64,000 nucleotides of DNA from Tautonia plasticadhaerens (GTDB taxonomy: Bacteria > Planctomycetota > Planctomycetia > Isosphaerales > Isosphaeraceae), in contig NZ_CP036430.1 in the NCBI RefSeq assembly GCF_007752535.1, forward strand, positions 28,135 through 92,134. Reading direction: 5' to 3'. The position numbers were made by a program, and so were the translations under genes. Positions 1-8,390 of this stretch are shown one piece after another. The notes under the pieces were generated by a model. It was not told the DNA's origin. It saw only the letters and a list, made by a program, of their open reading frames with translations, and searched no databases. Each line of letters starts with the position of its first letter. Positions within the stretch are counted from its first letter, which is position 1.

Positions 1-2
1 GC

Positions 3-206
3 GGTAAGTTGCTCGGCGCCGGGGGCGGCGGCTTCCTGATGCTCGTCGCCCCCCCCTGGCGACACCGCTCGATCCGGGAGGCCCTGGGCCGCCCCCGGGA
101 GCTGGCGTTCCGCGTCGCGCGACACGGCAGCCAGAACATCTTCATCGGTGACGTCCGGGACGACCGGCCGGCCTCCCGGTTCGACGCGGGGGCGTCGGCC
201 GCCTGA
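3..206 (+). CDS. 3' end of a GHMP sugar kinase, probably a heptose 7-phosphate kinase (partial)
   Basis: Only the last 67 codons are present; the frame enters at base 3 and the gene starts outside the window. The fragment opens with KLLGAGGGGFLM, the glycine-rich segment near the C-terminus of GHMP kinases and typical of the D-glycero-D-manno-heptose 7-phosphate kinase (HddA) branch. The ATP-binding part is not visible. The next gene, 33 bases downstream, fuses a sugar-1-phosphate nucleotidyltransferase with a GmhB-like phosphatase, the other activities needed to make an activated heptose. The kinase call rests on the terminal motif; the heptose specificity is inferred mainly from that neighbour. 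Confidence 0.75.
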   Translation, partial: GKLLGAGGGGFLMLVAPPWRHRSIREALGRPRELAFRVARHGSQNIFIGDVRDDRPASRFDAGASAA

Positions 207-239
207 GGCACGGGGCCTTGCAACCGAAAGGCGGGACCG

Positions 240-1553
240 GTGGGAAAGACCAACGCGCTACTCTTGGCCGGCGGGCTCGGGACCCGATTGAGGCCCGTGA
301 CCGATTCGATCCCCAAGTGCCTCGTGCCGATCGCAGGCAGGCCCCTGCTCGACCACTGGGTCGATCGCCTGGCCCCGGCGAGGATCTCGGAAGCCAGGGT
401 CAACATCCATGCGCATGCCGATCAAGTCCGCTCGTTCATTCGGCGGGTCGATGAATCGGGCCGCTTGCGGATGACCGAGGCGTTCGAGCCGATCCTGCTC
501 GGCTCGGCCGGCACGGTGGCCGCCAACGTCGACCTGGCCGATGGAGTCGACGAGGTCCTGATCGTCTATGCGGATAACTTCAGCACGGTCGACCTGGCCG
601 CACTGCTCGATTTCCACCGCTCCCACCCCGACCCGGCCACGATGCTCCTGTTCCGGGCCCCCGACCCCAGGGCCTGTGGCGTCGCCGAGCTGGCCGACGA
701 ATCCCGGGTCATCTCATTCGCCGAGAAGCCCGAGCTACCCCGGGGTGACCTGGCCAACGCCGGCGTCTACGTACTCGACGCCGGCCTCTACCGGGAGGTC
801 GCCTCGATGCGGGCGTTCGACCTCGGGTTCGACGTCCTCCCCGGGCTCGTCGGCCGGATGAGGGGCCGGCCCTGGCACGGATACCATCGGGATGTCGGCA
901 CCCATGAGGCCCTCCGCCTCGCCCGCCGGGATGCCCCCGCCGTGCTCCTCGGACGCCGTCCGCCGATCACCTCCCGCCCGGCCGTCTTCCTCGATCGGGA
1001 TGGCACGGTGATCGAGCACGTCCATTACCTCCGAGACCCGGCCGAGGTCCGCCTCCTGCCGGGGGCCGCAGGCGCCTTGAGGAGGCTCGCCGAGGCCGGA
1101 TTCGCCTGCGTCCTGGCGACGAACCAGTCGGCCGTCGGCCGGGGGATGATGACCCCCGACGACCTGGACCGGGTGCACGAGGAACTGGCCCGGCAACTCT
1201 GGGGGGAGGGGATCATGCTGGCGGCCGTCGAGTCCTGCCCGGCCGTGCCGGTCGGTCCGGATCGGACCGTGGTCGAGCAGTTCGACCGCAAGCCGGGGCC
1301 GGGGATGCTGGTCCGGGCCGCGGGACGACTCGGCCTGGACCTGAACGAATCCTGGATGATCGGTGACGCGATCAGCGACGTCCTGGCCGGCGTCAACGCG
1401 GGTTGCCGCGGCAGCATCCTCGTCCGGACCGGCCTCGGGGTCGCCCCGGGTGAGGCCGGCCTGCCCATCTCATTCGACGTGGCCGATGACCTGGCGGCGG
1501 CGGCCGACCGCATCCTCGACGACCCGGCCGGTGCCCGTCGGGCGGCCGGGTGA
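240..1553 (+). CDS. Fused sugar-1-phosphate nucleotidyltransferase and HAD phosphatase (HddC-GmhB-like), activated heptose synthesis
   Basis: The 437-residue protein has two enzymes in one chain. Residues 1-235 are a nucleotidyltransferase with LLLAGGLGTRLRPVT and the following PKCLVPIAGRPLL. Residues 245-425 are a HAD-IIIA phosphatase with the nucleophile motif FLDRDGTV, the TNQSAVGRG block, the lysine in FDRKPGPG and the acidic MIGDAISD. In known pathways GmhB removes the 7-phosphate from heptose 1,7-bisphosphate and HddC then adds a nucleotide. The phosphatase half keeps only one cysteine (ESCPAV) where E. coli GmhB has a zinc-binding Cys/His loop. The start is GTG at 240 with a poor ribosome site. 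Fifteen bases separate it from galE, so the three genes probably form one transcript. GDP or ADP as the activating nucleotide cannot be decided. Confidence 0.85.
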   Translation: MGKTNALLLAGGLGTRLRPVTDSIPKCLVPIAGRPLLDHWVDRLAPARISEARVNIHAHADQVRSFIRRVDESGRLRMTEAFEPILLGSAGTVAANVDLADGVDEVLIVYADNFSTVDLAALLDFHRSHPDPATMLLFRAPDPRACGVAELADESRVISFAEKPELPRGDLANAGVYVLDAGLYREVASMRAFDLGFDVLPGLVGRMRGRPWHGYHRDVGTHEALRLARRDAPAVLLGRRPPITSRPAVFLDRDGTVIEHVHYLRDPAEVRLLPGAAGALRRLAEAGFACVLATNQSAVGRGMMTPDDLDRVHEELARQLWGEGIMLAAVESCPAVPVGPDRTVVEQFDRKPGPGMLVRAAGRLGLDLNESWMIGDAISDVLAGVNAGCRGSILVRTGLGVAPGEAGLPISFDVADDLAAAADRILDDPAGARRAAG

Positions 1554-1568
1554 TCGGAGTTCGTACCG

Positions 1569-2558
1569 ATGAAGATCCTGCTGACCGGCGGCGCCGGTTA
1601 CATCGGCGGCGCCTGCCTGCGATGGTTGATCCGGCATGGCCACGATCCGATCGCCTATGACGACCTCTCCGAGGGGAATCGGTCGGCCGTGCCCGAAGGC
1701 CGGCTGGTCGTCGGCGACATCCTCGACCGGGACCGCCTCGCCTCGGCCCTCCGAGACCACCGGGCCGAGGCGGTCATGCACTTCGCCGCCCTGGCCTCAG
1801 TCCCCGACTCGATCGCCGACCCGGACAATTACTACCGGGTCAACGTCCTGGGGACCAAGAGCGTCCTCGACGCGATGCGAGACGCCGGTGTCCCGCGGAT
1901 CGTCTTCAGCAGCACCGCCGCTACCTACGGATTCCGGGCCGAGATGCCGCTGACGGAGGACGCCCCCCAGCTCCCCGAGACCCCCTACGGCACGACCAAG
2001 CTCGCAGCCGAACGGATGATCATGGATTACGCCCGGGCCTATGGGCTGGGCTACGCCATCCTCCGCTACTTCAACGCCTCGGGCGCCGACGAGTGCGGCG
2101 AGCACGGCGAGGACCGCCGCTGCGAGAGCCACCTGATCCCGCTGACCCTCCAGGTCGCCGCCGGCAGGCGAGCGTCCCTGGACATCTGCGGGGACGACTG
2201 GCCGACCCGGGACGGGACCTGCGTCCGGGACTACGTCCACACCGACGACCTGGCCGAGGCCCATCGCCTGGCCGTCGAGGCGATCGGCCCGGGGGTGGGG
2301 CGGATCTATAACCTCGGATCGGGGGCCGGCGCCACCGTCCTGGAGGTGCTCCGGGCCTGCGAGGCGTCCGTCGGGCGGCCGATCCCTCATCGGGTCGCCC
2401 CCAGGCGTCCCGGGGACCCGGCGGTCCTGATCGCGACCCCCGAGAAGATCAACCGCGAACTGGGCTGGTCGCCCCGGCGATCGGACATCCGGACCATCGT
2501 CGAGGCCGCCTGGCGCTGGCACTGTGGTCACCCCGACGGTTACGGCGATCGGTCGTGA
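1569..2558 (+). CDS. galE: UDP-glucose 4-epimerase (GalE-type), first copy
   Basis: The 329-residue protein is a short-chain dehydrogenase/reductase of the extended class. It has the NAD-binding GGAGYIG at residues 7-13, the SSTAATYG strand near 114-121, and the catalytic pair Y140 and K144 in PYGTTK. It would interconvert UDP-glucose and UDP-galactose (or the N-acetyl forms) and so supply precursors for the surface polysaccharide. GGAG lies 9 bases before the ATG. It follows the heptose-activation gene by 15 bases. A second copy at 36174 is very similar along its whole length, with catalytic residues at identical positions. Which sugar is epimerised in each pathway is unknown. Confidence 0.9.
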   Translation: MKILLTGGAGYIGGACLRWLIRHGHDPIAYDDLSEGNRSAVPEGRLVVGDILDRDRLASALRDHRAEAVMHFAALASVPDSIADPDNYYRVNVLGTKSVLDAMRDAGVPRIVFSSTAATYGFRAEMPLTEDAPQLPETPYGTTKLAAERMIMDYARAYGLGYAILRYFNASGADECGEHGEDRRCESHLIPLTLQVAAGRRASLDICGDDWPTRDGTCVRDYVHTDDLAEAHRLAVEAIGPGVGRIYNLGSGAGATVLEVLRACEASVGRPIPHRVAPRRPGDPAVLIATPEKINRELGWSPRRSDIRTIVEAAWRWHCGHPDGYGDRS

Positions 2559-2574
2559 ATTCGCCTTGGCTCAT

Positions 2575-2622
2575 CCCAAGGATTGATCCATTAATTTTGG
2601 TGATTTGATTCATTGAAATTTC
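2575..2622 (+). promoter_or_regulatory. AT-rich island with a possible promoter ahead of the large glycosyltransferase gene
   Basis: The 116-base gap after galE holds a block of mostly A and T, sharply different from its surroundings. TTGATC at 2583-2588 is followed 17 bases later by TGATTC (2606-2611), a weak -35/-10 pair. The placement just upstream of a start codon supports a promoter; the exact boxes are uncertain. Confidence 0.35.
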
Positions 2623-2674
2623 CCGGCCCCGCCCGAACCGGGCAGGACCGGGCCCCGCCCCCCGGGAATCGGCT

Positions 2675-5600
2675 ATGTTCAACCCGATCGACCATCCGAT
2701 CTGCCTGGTCCCGCCCGACCGGATCTGCCCGTCAGCCTGGCATGAGCATTTCCCGATCGCCGGATTCCTGGTCGACCTGCTGACGCCGGCCGCCTTCGTC
2801 GAGATCGGCACCCTCGACGGCTTCTCCTACTGCGCCTTCTGCCAGGCCGTACGGGCCCTGGGCCTGGCCTCGACCGGCGTCTCGGTGGGATCCTGGCCGG
2901 GGCAGGGGCCCCCGACCGGGCTCCGGGAGCACCACGATCTCCGATACGGGCGATTCTCGACGCTGGTCCCGGGGGGGGCGGGGGACGCACTGGCCCGGTT
3001 CGAGGAAGGCGCCGTCGACCTGCTCCACCTGGTGGGATCGCCCCTGCTGGGAGACACGGTCGCCGTTCTCGACGACTGGCTCCCGAAGATGAGCCCCCGG
3101 GGTGTCGCCTTGCTGCACGGCACCCGTTCCGACGACCGCCCGGGGGGTACCCGACGGGCCTGGACCCGCGTCAAGGACCGGTTCCCCGCCGTCGAGTTCC
3201 CCCATGGCGGCGGCCTGGGAATGCTGGCCGTCGGCGGGGAGATCCCCGATCGGCTTCGGCCCCTCTTCGAAGACTGGGGGGAGGAGCATTCCCGGCTCCT
3301 CGGCTACTTCGCCGGCCTCGGTCGGCTCGTCTCGATCCGGGCCGCTGCCGAGCCCCGGCCCCCGGCCGCCGGCTCCGATCGGGACCGGACGGGCCGGGAG
3401 CTGACCCGGAGGCTCGAGGACCGCGAGCGGATCCTCGCTCGGATGAGAGATCGATTCGAGGAGCGGCAGCGGACGGTCCTCTGGCTGGAGGCGGAGGTCT
3501 CCCGGCGCGATGCGAAGATCGACGGCCTCTGGACCCAGGCCCACGAGCAGGCGATGACGATCGCCGACCTGGCGGCCCGGCTCGACGAAGTCGAACGCAG
3601 CCTGGCCTGGAAGGTGGCCCAGGCCGCCCGGCGCGTGACGCGATCGGTCGCGCCGCCTGGGATCCGACGCCAACGGGGCGTCCTGCTGGCGGCCCGGGCC
3701 GCCCGATTGTGGAAACGGGAAGGCCTCCTCGCCCTGATCGACCGGGCGCTGTGGGGGCGTCCCGATCCGATCGAAGTCCCCCGAGCGATGCTCCCCGCCC
3801 CGGAGCCGGATCCGGAGCCTGCCCCCGTTCCTCCCGAGCCGCAGTTGGCGACGCCGGAGGAGGAACCGCCGGTCGAGTTGCCGGAGCCGGTCTCCCCGTA
3901 CGACATCTGGGTCGAGAACAACGCCTGGAACCAGTGCTCCCGGTTCGAGGCCGAGCGGGCCCTGGCCGGGATGGATCGGCGCCCATTGATGTCTGTGGTC
4001 ATGCCGGTCTACGACATCGACGAGGCCTGGCTGGAGCGGGCCATCGAGAGCGTCCGGGCCCAGGTCTATCCGAGCTGGGAGCTTTGCATCGCCGACGACG
4101 CCTCCCCCCGTCCCCACGTCGGTCGGCTCCTCCGGCGATACGAGGCGACCGACGACCGCATTCGGGTCCGCTTCCTGCCCGAGAACGGCAACATCAGCCT
4201 CGCCAGCAACGCCGCCGCCGGGATGGCCCGGGGCGAGTACCTCGTCTTCCTCGACCAGGACGACGAGCTGACCCCCGACTGCCTGCTCGAGCTGGCCCTC
4301 GCGGCCGTCGGGCACGACTCGCCGGATCTGATCTACTCCGACGACGACAAGATCGACGTCCACGGCCGACGGTCGAGCCCCCAGTTCAAGCCGGACTGGT
4401 CCCCCGAGTTGTTGCTGTCCTACATGTACCTGAGCCACGCCTTCTGCGTGCGACGTGACCGATTCGAGGCGATCGGCGGCTTCCGGATCGGGTTCGAGGG
4501 GTGCCAGGACTACGACCTCGCCCTCCGGATGACCGACGGTCCGAGTCGGGTCGTCCACGTCCCGAAGATCCTCTACCACTGGAGGAGCCTGCCCGGCTCG
4601 ACCGCCTCCTCGGGGGCGGCCAAGCCCGAGGCGTTCGAGCGGGGCATCCGTGCGGTCCAGGAGGCGTTCGACCGTCGGGGGATCGTCGGCCGGATCTCCC
4701 GGCCCGAGTTCGCCGAGCGGGGGCACCTGGGCCTCTTCCAGGTGGATTTCCCGGACGACGGCCCGGGCGTCTCCATCCTGATCCCGACCAGGAACCGGGT
4801 CGATCTGCTCCGCCCCTGCATCGACTCGATCCTGGCGCTCACCTCGTACCGCAACTACGAGGTCGTCGTCATCGATAATGAGAGCGACGACCCGGAGACC
4901 CTCGCCTACCTCGACGCACTCCCCGAGGGCTGCCGGGTGCTCCGGATCCCCAACGAAGGAAAATTATTTAGTTATGATAAAGTGAACAATAAAGCGATTG
5001 GTGTCCTCGGGGACGACCGGGAGCTGATCCTGCTGCTGAACGACGACACCGAGGTCCTCCGGCCCGAGTGGCTCAGCCAGCTCGTCGGCTACTCCCGGAT
5101 CGAGGGGGTCGGGGCCGTCGGGGGTCGACTGCTGCTGGCCGACGGCCGGGTGCAGCACGCCGGGGTGCTGACGACGGTCAACGACGGCATGCCGGCGCAC
5201 GCCTTCAAGCTGTCCCCGGGTCGGGACAATGGCTACCAGTCCTACGCCGTCGTGGCCCGAAACTACGGGGCCGTCACCGCCGCCTGCTTGCTGATGCGTC
5301 GCGACCTTTTCCTCCGGGTCGGCGGCTTTGACGAGGACCGGTTCGCCGTCGCCTACAACGACATAGACCTCTGCCTGAGGCTCGGGCGGCTCGGCCTCAG
5401 GATCGTCTACGCCCCCCGGGCCGAACTGGTCCTCGTCGAAGGGGCATCCCGGGGCTCCGGCGACGACCCCCGAGAGCCCCTGGCCTACAAGGAGATCTGG
5501 GGACTGGCCCGGGACCCCTACCATAACCCGAACCTCGGCCGCAACCACGAGTCGTTCGCGCTGAGGACCCGCCGATCGACCCCGGCCGAGGGGACCCTCC

Positions 5601-6793
5601 GGGAGCCGGTCCGCCTGCTCATGGTCAGCCACAACCTGAACCACGAGGGGGCGCCGAAGTTCCTGCTCGACCTGGCCGTCCGGCTCCGGGAACGCGGCCG
5701 GGTGGTGACGGAGGTCGCCTCTCCCCTGGACGGCCCCCTGGCGCAGGCGTACGAGGCCGAGGGGATCCCGGTCCACCGGATTGATGACCCGCTCCGACGG
5801 CTCGTCGAGCCCGATGGCTACCGCATCGGGACCCGTGAGCTGGGCGACTGGATCCGTTCCCGGGGGTTCGACCTGGTCCAGGCCAACACGCTCAACGGCT
5901 TCGCCGCCATCTCCGCCGCCCGGGAGGCCGGACTCCCGTCGCTCTGGAGCGTCCACGAGAGCACCGACTGCCGGGCCTACTTCCGCCAGTTCGGCCCCGG
6001 GATGACCGAGGCGGCCCTGCTCGCCTTCGGCGACCCGTACCGCGTCCTCTTCGTCTCCCACGCGACCCGGAGGATGTTCGAGCCCCTGAACTGGCGGCAC
6101 AACCTGGAGACGGTCCACTTCGGGATGATCCGGGACCCGATCGACCGCTACCTCGCCCGGCACTCCCGCCGCGACGCCGCCGAGGCCATCGGGGCGCCCC
6201 CGGGCAAGAAGGTCGTGACGATCATCGGCACGGTCTGCGAGCGTAAAGGGCAGCGAGATCTGGTCGAGGCGGCCGTCGAGCTGCTCCGATCGGGCCGGGA
6301 CGACGTCGTCTTCTACGTCGTCGGTTGCCGGCCGAGCCCCTACCTGGATGGCCTGAGACGGCTGGCCTCCGCCTACCCCGACGCAATCCGGCTCGTCGAC
6401 GAGACCGACCAGGTCTTCCCCTACTACCGGTCCAGCGACGTCTTCGTCTGCTGCTCCTCGGTCGAGAGCTACCCGAGGACGATCCTGGAGGCGATGGCCT
6501 TCGGCCTGCCGATCGTCACCACGACGGTCTTCGGCATCGCCGAGCAGGTGGAGCCGGGCATCAACGCCCTGACCTTCGAGCCCCGAGACGTCATCGCCCT
6601 GGAGGAGCACCTCCGCCTCCTCCTGGACGACGACGCCCTCCGCCTCCGCCTGGCCGAGGCCGCCCGGCTGCGCCTGGAGCTGCTGCCGACCTTCGAGGAA
6701 ATGGCCTGCATGTATGAGCGGATCATCCTCGAAGCCGTCGCCGCGGCCACACCCGCCGTCGCCCCGGCCGACGGCCTGCGGTCGGCCGCCTGA
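2675..6793 (+). CDS. Giant multidomain glycosyltransferase (methyltransferase-like, coiled coil, GT2, GT2, GT4)
   Basis: The 1372-residue cytosolic protein has five parts. Residues 1-190 resemble a class I methyltransferase-type domain (FVEIGTLDGFSYC near the start). Residues 235-315 are a charged heptad-rich coiled coil. A first GT2 domain starts near 437 (PLMSVVMPVYD) and carries the FLDQDDELTPD metal-site region. A second GT2 starts near 697 (GVSILIPTRNRVDL) with LLLNDDTEV near 786. A GT4 (GT-B fold) starts near 978 (VRLLMVSHNLNHEGAPK), with the donor-site EX7E-type motif in ESYPRTILEAMAFG near 1262. Such chains usually build several linkages of one repeat unit. Codons 761-776 form an unusual A/T-rich patch. 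The methyltransferase assignment is the least sure; the glycosyltransferase domains are clear. Confidence 0.85.
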   Translation: MFNPIDHPICLVPPDRICPSAWHEHFPIAGFLVDLLTPAAFVEIGTLDGFSYCAFCQAVRALGLASTGVSVGSWPGQGPPTGLREHHDLRYGRFSTLVPGGAGDALARFEEGAVDLLHLVGSPLLGDTVAVLDDWLPKMSPRGVALLHGTRSDDRPGGTRRAWTRVKDRFPAVEFPHGGGLGMLAVGGEIPDRLRPLFEDWGEEHSRLLGYFAGLGRLVSIRAAAEPRPPAAGSDRDRTGRELTRRLEDRERILARMRDRFEERQRTVLWLEAEVSRRDAKIDGLWTQAHEQAMTIADLAARLDEVERSLAWKVAQAARRVTRSVAPPGIRRQRGVLLAARAARLWKREGLLALIDRALWGRPDPIEVPRAMLPAPEPDPEPAPVPPEPQLATPEEEPPVELPEPVSPYDIWVENNAWNQCSRFEAERALAGMDRRPLMSVVMPVYDIDEAWLERAIESVRAQVYPSWELCIADDASPRPHVGRLLRRYEATDDRIRVRFLPENGNISLASNAAAGMARGEYLVFLDQDDELTPDCLLELALAAVGHDSPDLIYSDDDKIDVHGRRSSPQFKPDWSPELLLSYMYLSHAFCVRRDRFEAIGGFRIGFEGCQDYDLALRMTDGPSRVVHVPKILYHWRSLPGSTASSGAAKPEAFERGIRAVQEAFDRRGIVGRISRPEFAERGHLGLFQVDFPDDGPGVSILIPTRNRVDLLRPCIDSILALTSYRNYEVVVIDNESDDPETLAYLDALPEGCRVLRIPNEGKLFSYDKVNNKAIGVLGDDRELILLLNDDTEVLRPEWLSQLVGYSRIEGVGAVGGRLLLADGRVQHAGVLTTVNDGMPAHAFKLSPGRDNGYQSYAVVARNYGAVTAACLLMRRDLFLRVGGFDEDRFAVAYNDIDLCLRLGRLGLRIVYAPRAELVLVEGASRGSGDDPREPLAYKEIWGLARDPYHNPNLGRNHESFALRTRRSTPAEGTLREPVRLLMVSHNLNHEGAPKFLLDLAVRLRERGRVVTEVASPLDGPLAQAYEAEGIPVHRIDDPLRRLVEPDGYRIGTRELGDWIRSRGFDLVQANTLNGFAAISAAREAGLPSLWSVHESTDCRAYFRQFGPGMTEAALLAFGDPYRVLFVSHATRRMFEPLNWRHNLETVHFGMIRDPIDRYLARHSRRDAAEAIGAPPGKKVVTIIGTVCERKGQRDLVEAAVELLRSGRDDVVFYVVGCRPSPYLDGLRRLASAYPDAIRLVDETDQVFPYYRSSDVFVCCSSVESYPRTILEAMAFGLPIVTTTVFGIAEQVEPGINALTFEPRDVIALEEHLRLLLDDDALRLRLAEAARLRLELLPTFEEMACMYERIILEAVAAATPAVAPADGLRSAA

Positions 6794-6893
6794 GCGATTC
6801 GGGGGCTCGGCCGAGACCCGCCCCCGCCGCGGGAGACCGCTCCTCGGGCACCGACTCCCTTCGGGGACGCGACCGGGTCTGATAATGCACGTT

Positions 6894-6920
6894 AGGTCGC
6901 AACGATGCGGGATGCGACCT
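6894..6920. terminator. Hairpin downstream of the large glycosyltransferase gene
   Basis: AGGTCGCA at 6894-6901 is exactly complementary to TGCGACCT at 6913-6920, with an 11-base loop. It lies 100 bases after the stop codon. No T-run follows, so it may be a Rho-type or attenuating structure rather than a classical terminator. Confidence 0.35.
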
Positions 6921-6925
6921 CGGAA

Positions 6926-6941
6926 TGTGTTAACTTGCCCG
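6926..6941 (+). repeat. Short shared element TGTGTTAACTTGCCCG, copy 1
   Basis: This 16-mer recurs at 8094-8109 with one change (TGTGTTAAGTTGCCCG). Both copies are preceded by TCGGAA, with three extra bases in the second. The two copies bracket the intact PEP-CTERM gene. The role is unknown. Confidence 0.5.
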
Positions 6942-6980
6942 CTTTCTTGGACGGTAAATGGCACCGTGACCGGCCCGACA

Positions 6981-7030
6981 ACCAATATATTCATTTTAAT
7001 TAATATATAAATATTATATTATAAATTATC
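6981..7030. promoter_or_regulatory. Extreme AT-rich island upstream of the PEP-CTERM gene
   Basis: About 50 bases are almost only A and T in a genome that is otherwise strongly GC-rich. The block lies 160-210 bases upstream of the PEP-CTERM start codon. It could be an upstream promoter or DNA-bending site. A possible core promoter nearer the gene is TTGCAG (7094-7099) and AATAAT (7118-7123), 18 bases apart. Confidence 0.35.
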
Positions 7031-7192
7031 AGGCCCGCCGGTGAACTGCGCCCGGCGCATGTGCCCGGCCTCCCAGCGGTCGGCGTCTACCCATTGCAGT
7101 CCGATCCTTAGCGGCAGAATAATCTGAGACGCGGCGTGAGGGCGGCCTCCGGGTCTCCCCGACCGGCCGGGACGACCTCAGGAGGATGATCA

Positions 7193-7864
7193 ATGAAGAC
7201 GAGACATTGCGGCCACTTAGCCTTGCTTTTGGGATGGCTGGCCTTGAGTGCAGCGTCGGCCCGCGGGGATGTGATCCTCAGCACGCTCCCCCAGACGAAC
7301 GACGGCCTCGCCTCGGCGACCCTAGGCCCGCTACGGATCAAAGCCCTAGCCTTCACCTTGTCTGACCAGGCGTATACGATGGATTCGGCGGTGCTCCGCC
7401 TGCGGCTCGATACCTTCGACCGGCCACTGACGACGCCGATCCTCCAGCTGCTCAACGACTCGGGCGACCCCGACATTCCGGGCTCCACCGTGCTGGCCAC
7501 CTTCTCCACCCCGACGCTCGTGGGCGGCATCAACGATTTCACGTTCACGCCGACCAGCCCGTTTACCCTGCTGGCCGGCCAGGAATACTGGCTGGCTCTG
7601 AGTTCCGCGGCCGACTTCGACACATCGGGCCTGAACTGGCTCGCATCCAACCCTCCGGTCACTCCGACGGGCGTCGCGACGCTCAGCGGGAACCGCTTCA
7701 CGTCCGACGGTGGGGTGACCTGGGGTCCCTCGACCACCGTGAACTCGTTCACGATTAACGGGACGATCGCGACGGTCATCCCCGAGCCCTCGACGCTGGC
7801 CCTGGCCGCGATGGGAGGCGTCGGTTTGCTGGGCTACGGATGCCGGCGCCGCCGCCGGGCCTGA
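7193..7864 (+). CDS. PEP-CTERM sorted surface protein, choice-of-anchor type (intact)
   Basis: The 223-residue protein has an N-terminal signal peptide ending near ASARG (residues 20-25) and a beta-rich body containing LLNDSGDPDIPGS. It ends in a typical PEP-CTERM signal: VIPEPSTLALAAMG, a hydrophobic stretch, then the basic tail CRRRRRA. By analogy with other PEP-CTERM proteins it is exported, and the tail is recognised and cleaved by an exosortase such as the one at 23997. A strong ribosome site, AGGAGG at 7180-7185, lies 7 bases before the ATG. A rho-independent terminator follows at 7894. It is the only intact PEP-CTERM substrate in the window; three others are decayed. The exact ligand or role is unknown. 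Confidence 0.9.
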   Translation: MKTRHCGHLALLLGWLALSAASARGDVILSTLPQTNDGLASATLGPLRIKALAFTLSDQAYTMDSAVLRLRLDTFDRPLTTPILQLLNDSGDPDIPGSTVLATFSTPTLVGGINDFTFTPTSPFTLLAGQEYWLALSSAADFDTSGLNWLASNPPVTPTGVATLSGNRFTSDGGVTWGPSTTVNSFTINGTIATVIPEPSTLALAAMGGVGLLGYGCRRRRRA

Positions 7865-7893
7865 AGCGACCGATTCGAGCGGAGGAGGTACCG

Positions 7894-7922
7894 GCCCCCG
7901 GTCATGAGCCGGGGGCTTTCTC
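7894..7922 (+). terminator. Rho-independent terminator of the PEP-CTERM gene
   Basis: GCCCCCGG (7894-7901) pairs perfectly with CCGGGGGC (7909-7916) around a 7-base loop, followed by TTTCTC. It begins 30 bases after the stop codon. Confidence 0.8.
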
Positions 7923-8074
7923 ATGCGCGCCGGCCGGCCTGATCGGCCCTGTTGCCCCGAGGGAACATCGACTCGCCCGCCGGCCTCATGACCCACCCGC
8001 CCGCCGGGCCTGTGCCGGTCGAAGGGCCGGGCTCGGTGCCATTTACCGACCAAGAAACCGAGCCGGAAATCGGA

Positions 8075-8105
8075 CAACTTAACATCGGAATGATGTGTTA
8101 AGTTG
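8075..8105. terminator. Hairpin between convergent PEP-CTERM gene and remnant
   Basis: CAACTTAACA (8075-8084) and TGTTAAGTTG (8096-8105) are perfect 10-base arms around an 11-base loop. The right arm is part of the shared element at 8094-8109. It sits between the plus-strand PEP-CTERM gene and a minus-strand PEP-CTERM remnant, as expected of a two-way terminator. An operator role is also possible. Confidence 0.45.
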
Positions 8106-8109
8106 CCCG
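8094..8109 (+). repeat. Short shared element TGTGTTAAGTTGCCCG, copy 2
   Basis: It matches the element at 6926-6941 in 15 of 16 positions. Here it overlaps the right arm of a 10-base-pair hairpin, which copy 1 does not have. Confidence 0.5.
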
Positions 8110-8177
8110 GTGGCGGCGGCCCCATGCCGCCACCGGGAACCCCTTCCGGCTGAGCGTTCCCCGCGACTGCTCCCGGC

Positions 8178-8386
8178 TCAGAATCGTGTCGGCCGATGGC
8201 CGCCGTGCCGGCCCCGCCGCCTCAGCCACGCGCCGCCGGCCAGGAGGGCGCCGAGGATGCCGCCGGCCAGGGTGGAGGGCTCGGGGACGGCGGCCAGGGT
8301 CTCAGAGGTATAGGTCAGCCTCGCTCCGCTGGGGGTCGGCGTTGGCTTGGACCCAGAACCAGGAAATTCGCCTCTCCGGACGATTG
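8178..8386 (-). pseudogene. Remnant: C-terminal end of a PEP-CTERM protein
   Basis: Read on the minus strand, the sequence encodes LAAVPEPSTLAGGILGALL, a glycine/alanine-rich hydrophobic stretch, WLRRRGRHGG and a stop at 8178-8180. This is a complete PEP-CTERM sorting tail with no credible body or start codon in frame. An AT-rich island begins at the upstream edge (8391). The tail is closely related to that of the decayed gene at 33320 (AVPEPSTLAGGILGTLL). It is probably what is left of a third surface-protein gene after deletion or rearrangement. Confidence 0.65.
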
Positions 8387-8390
8387 ATCA

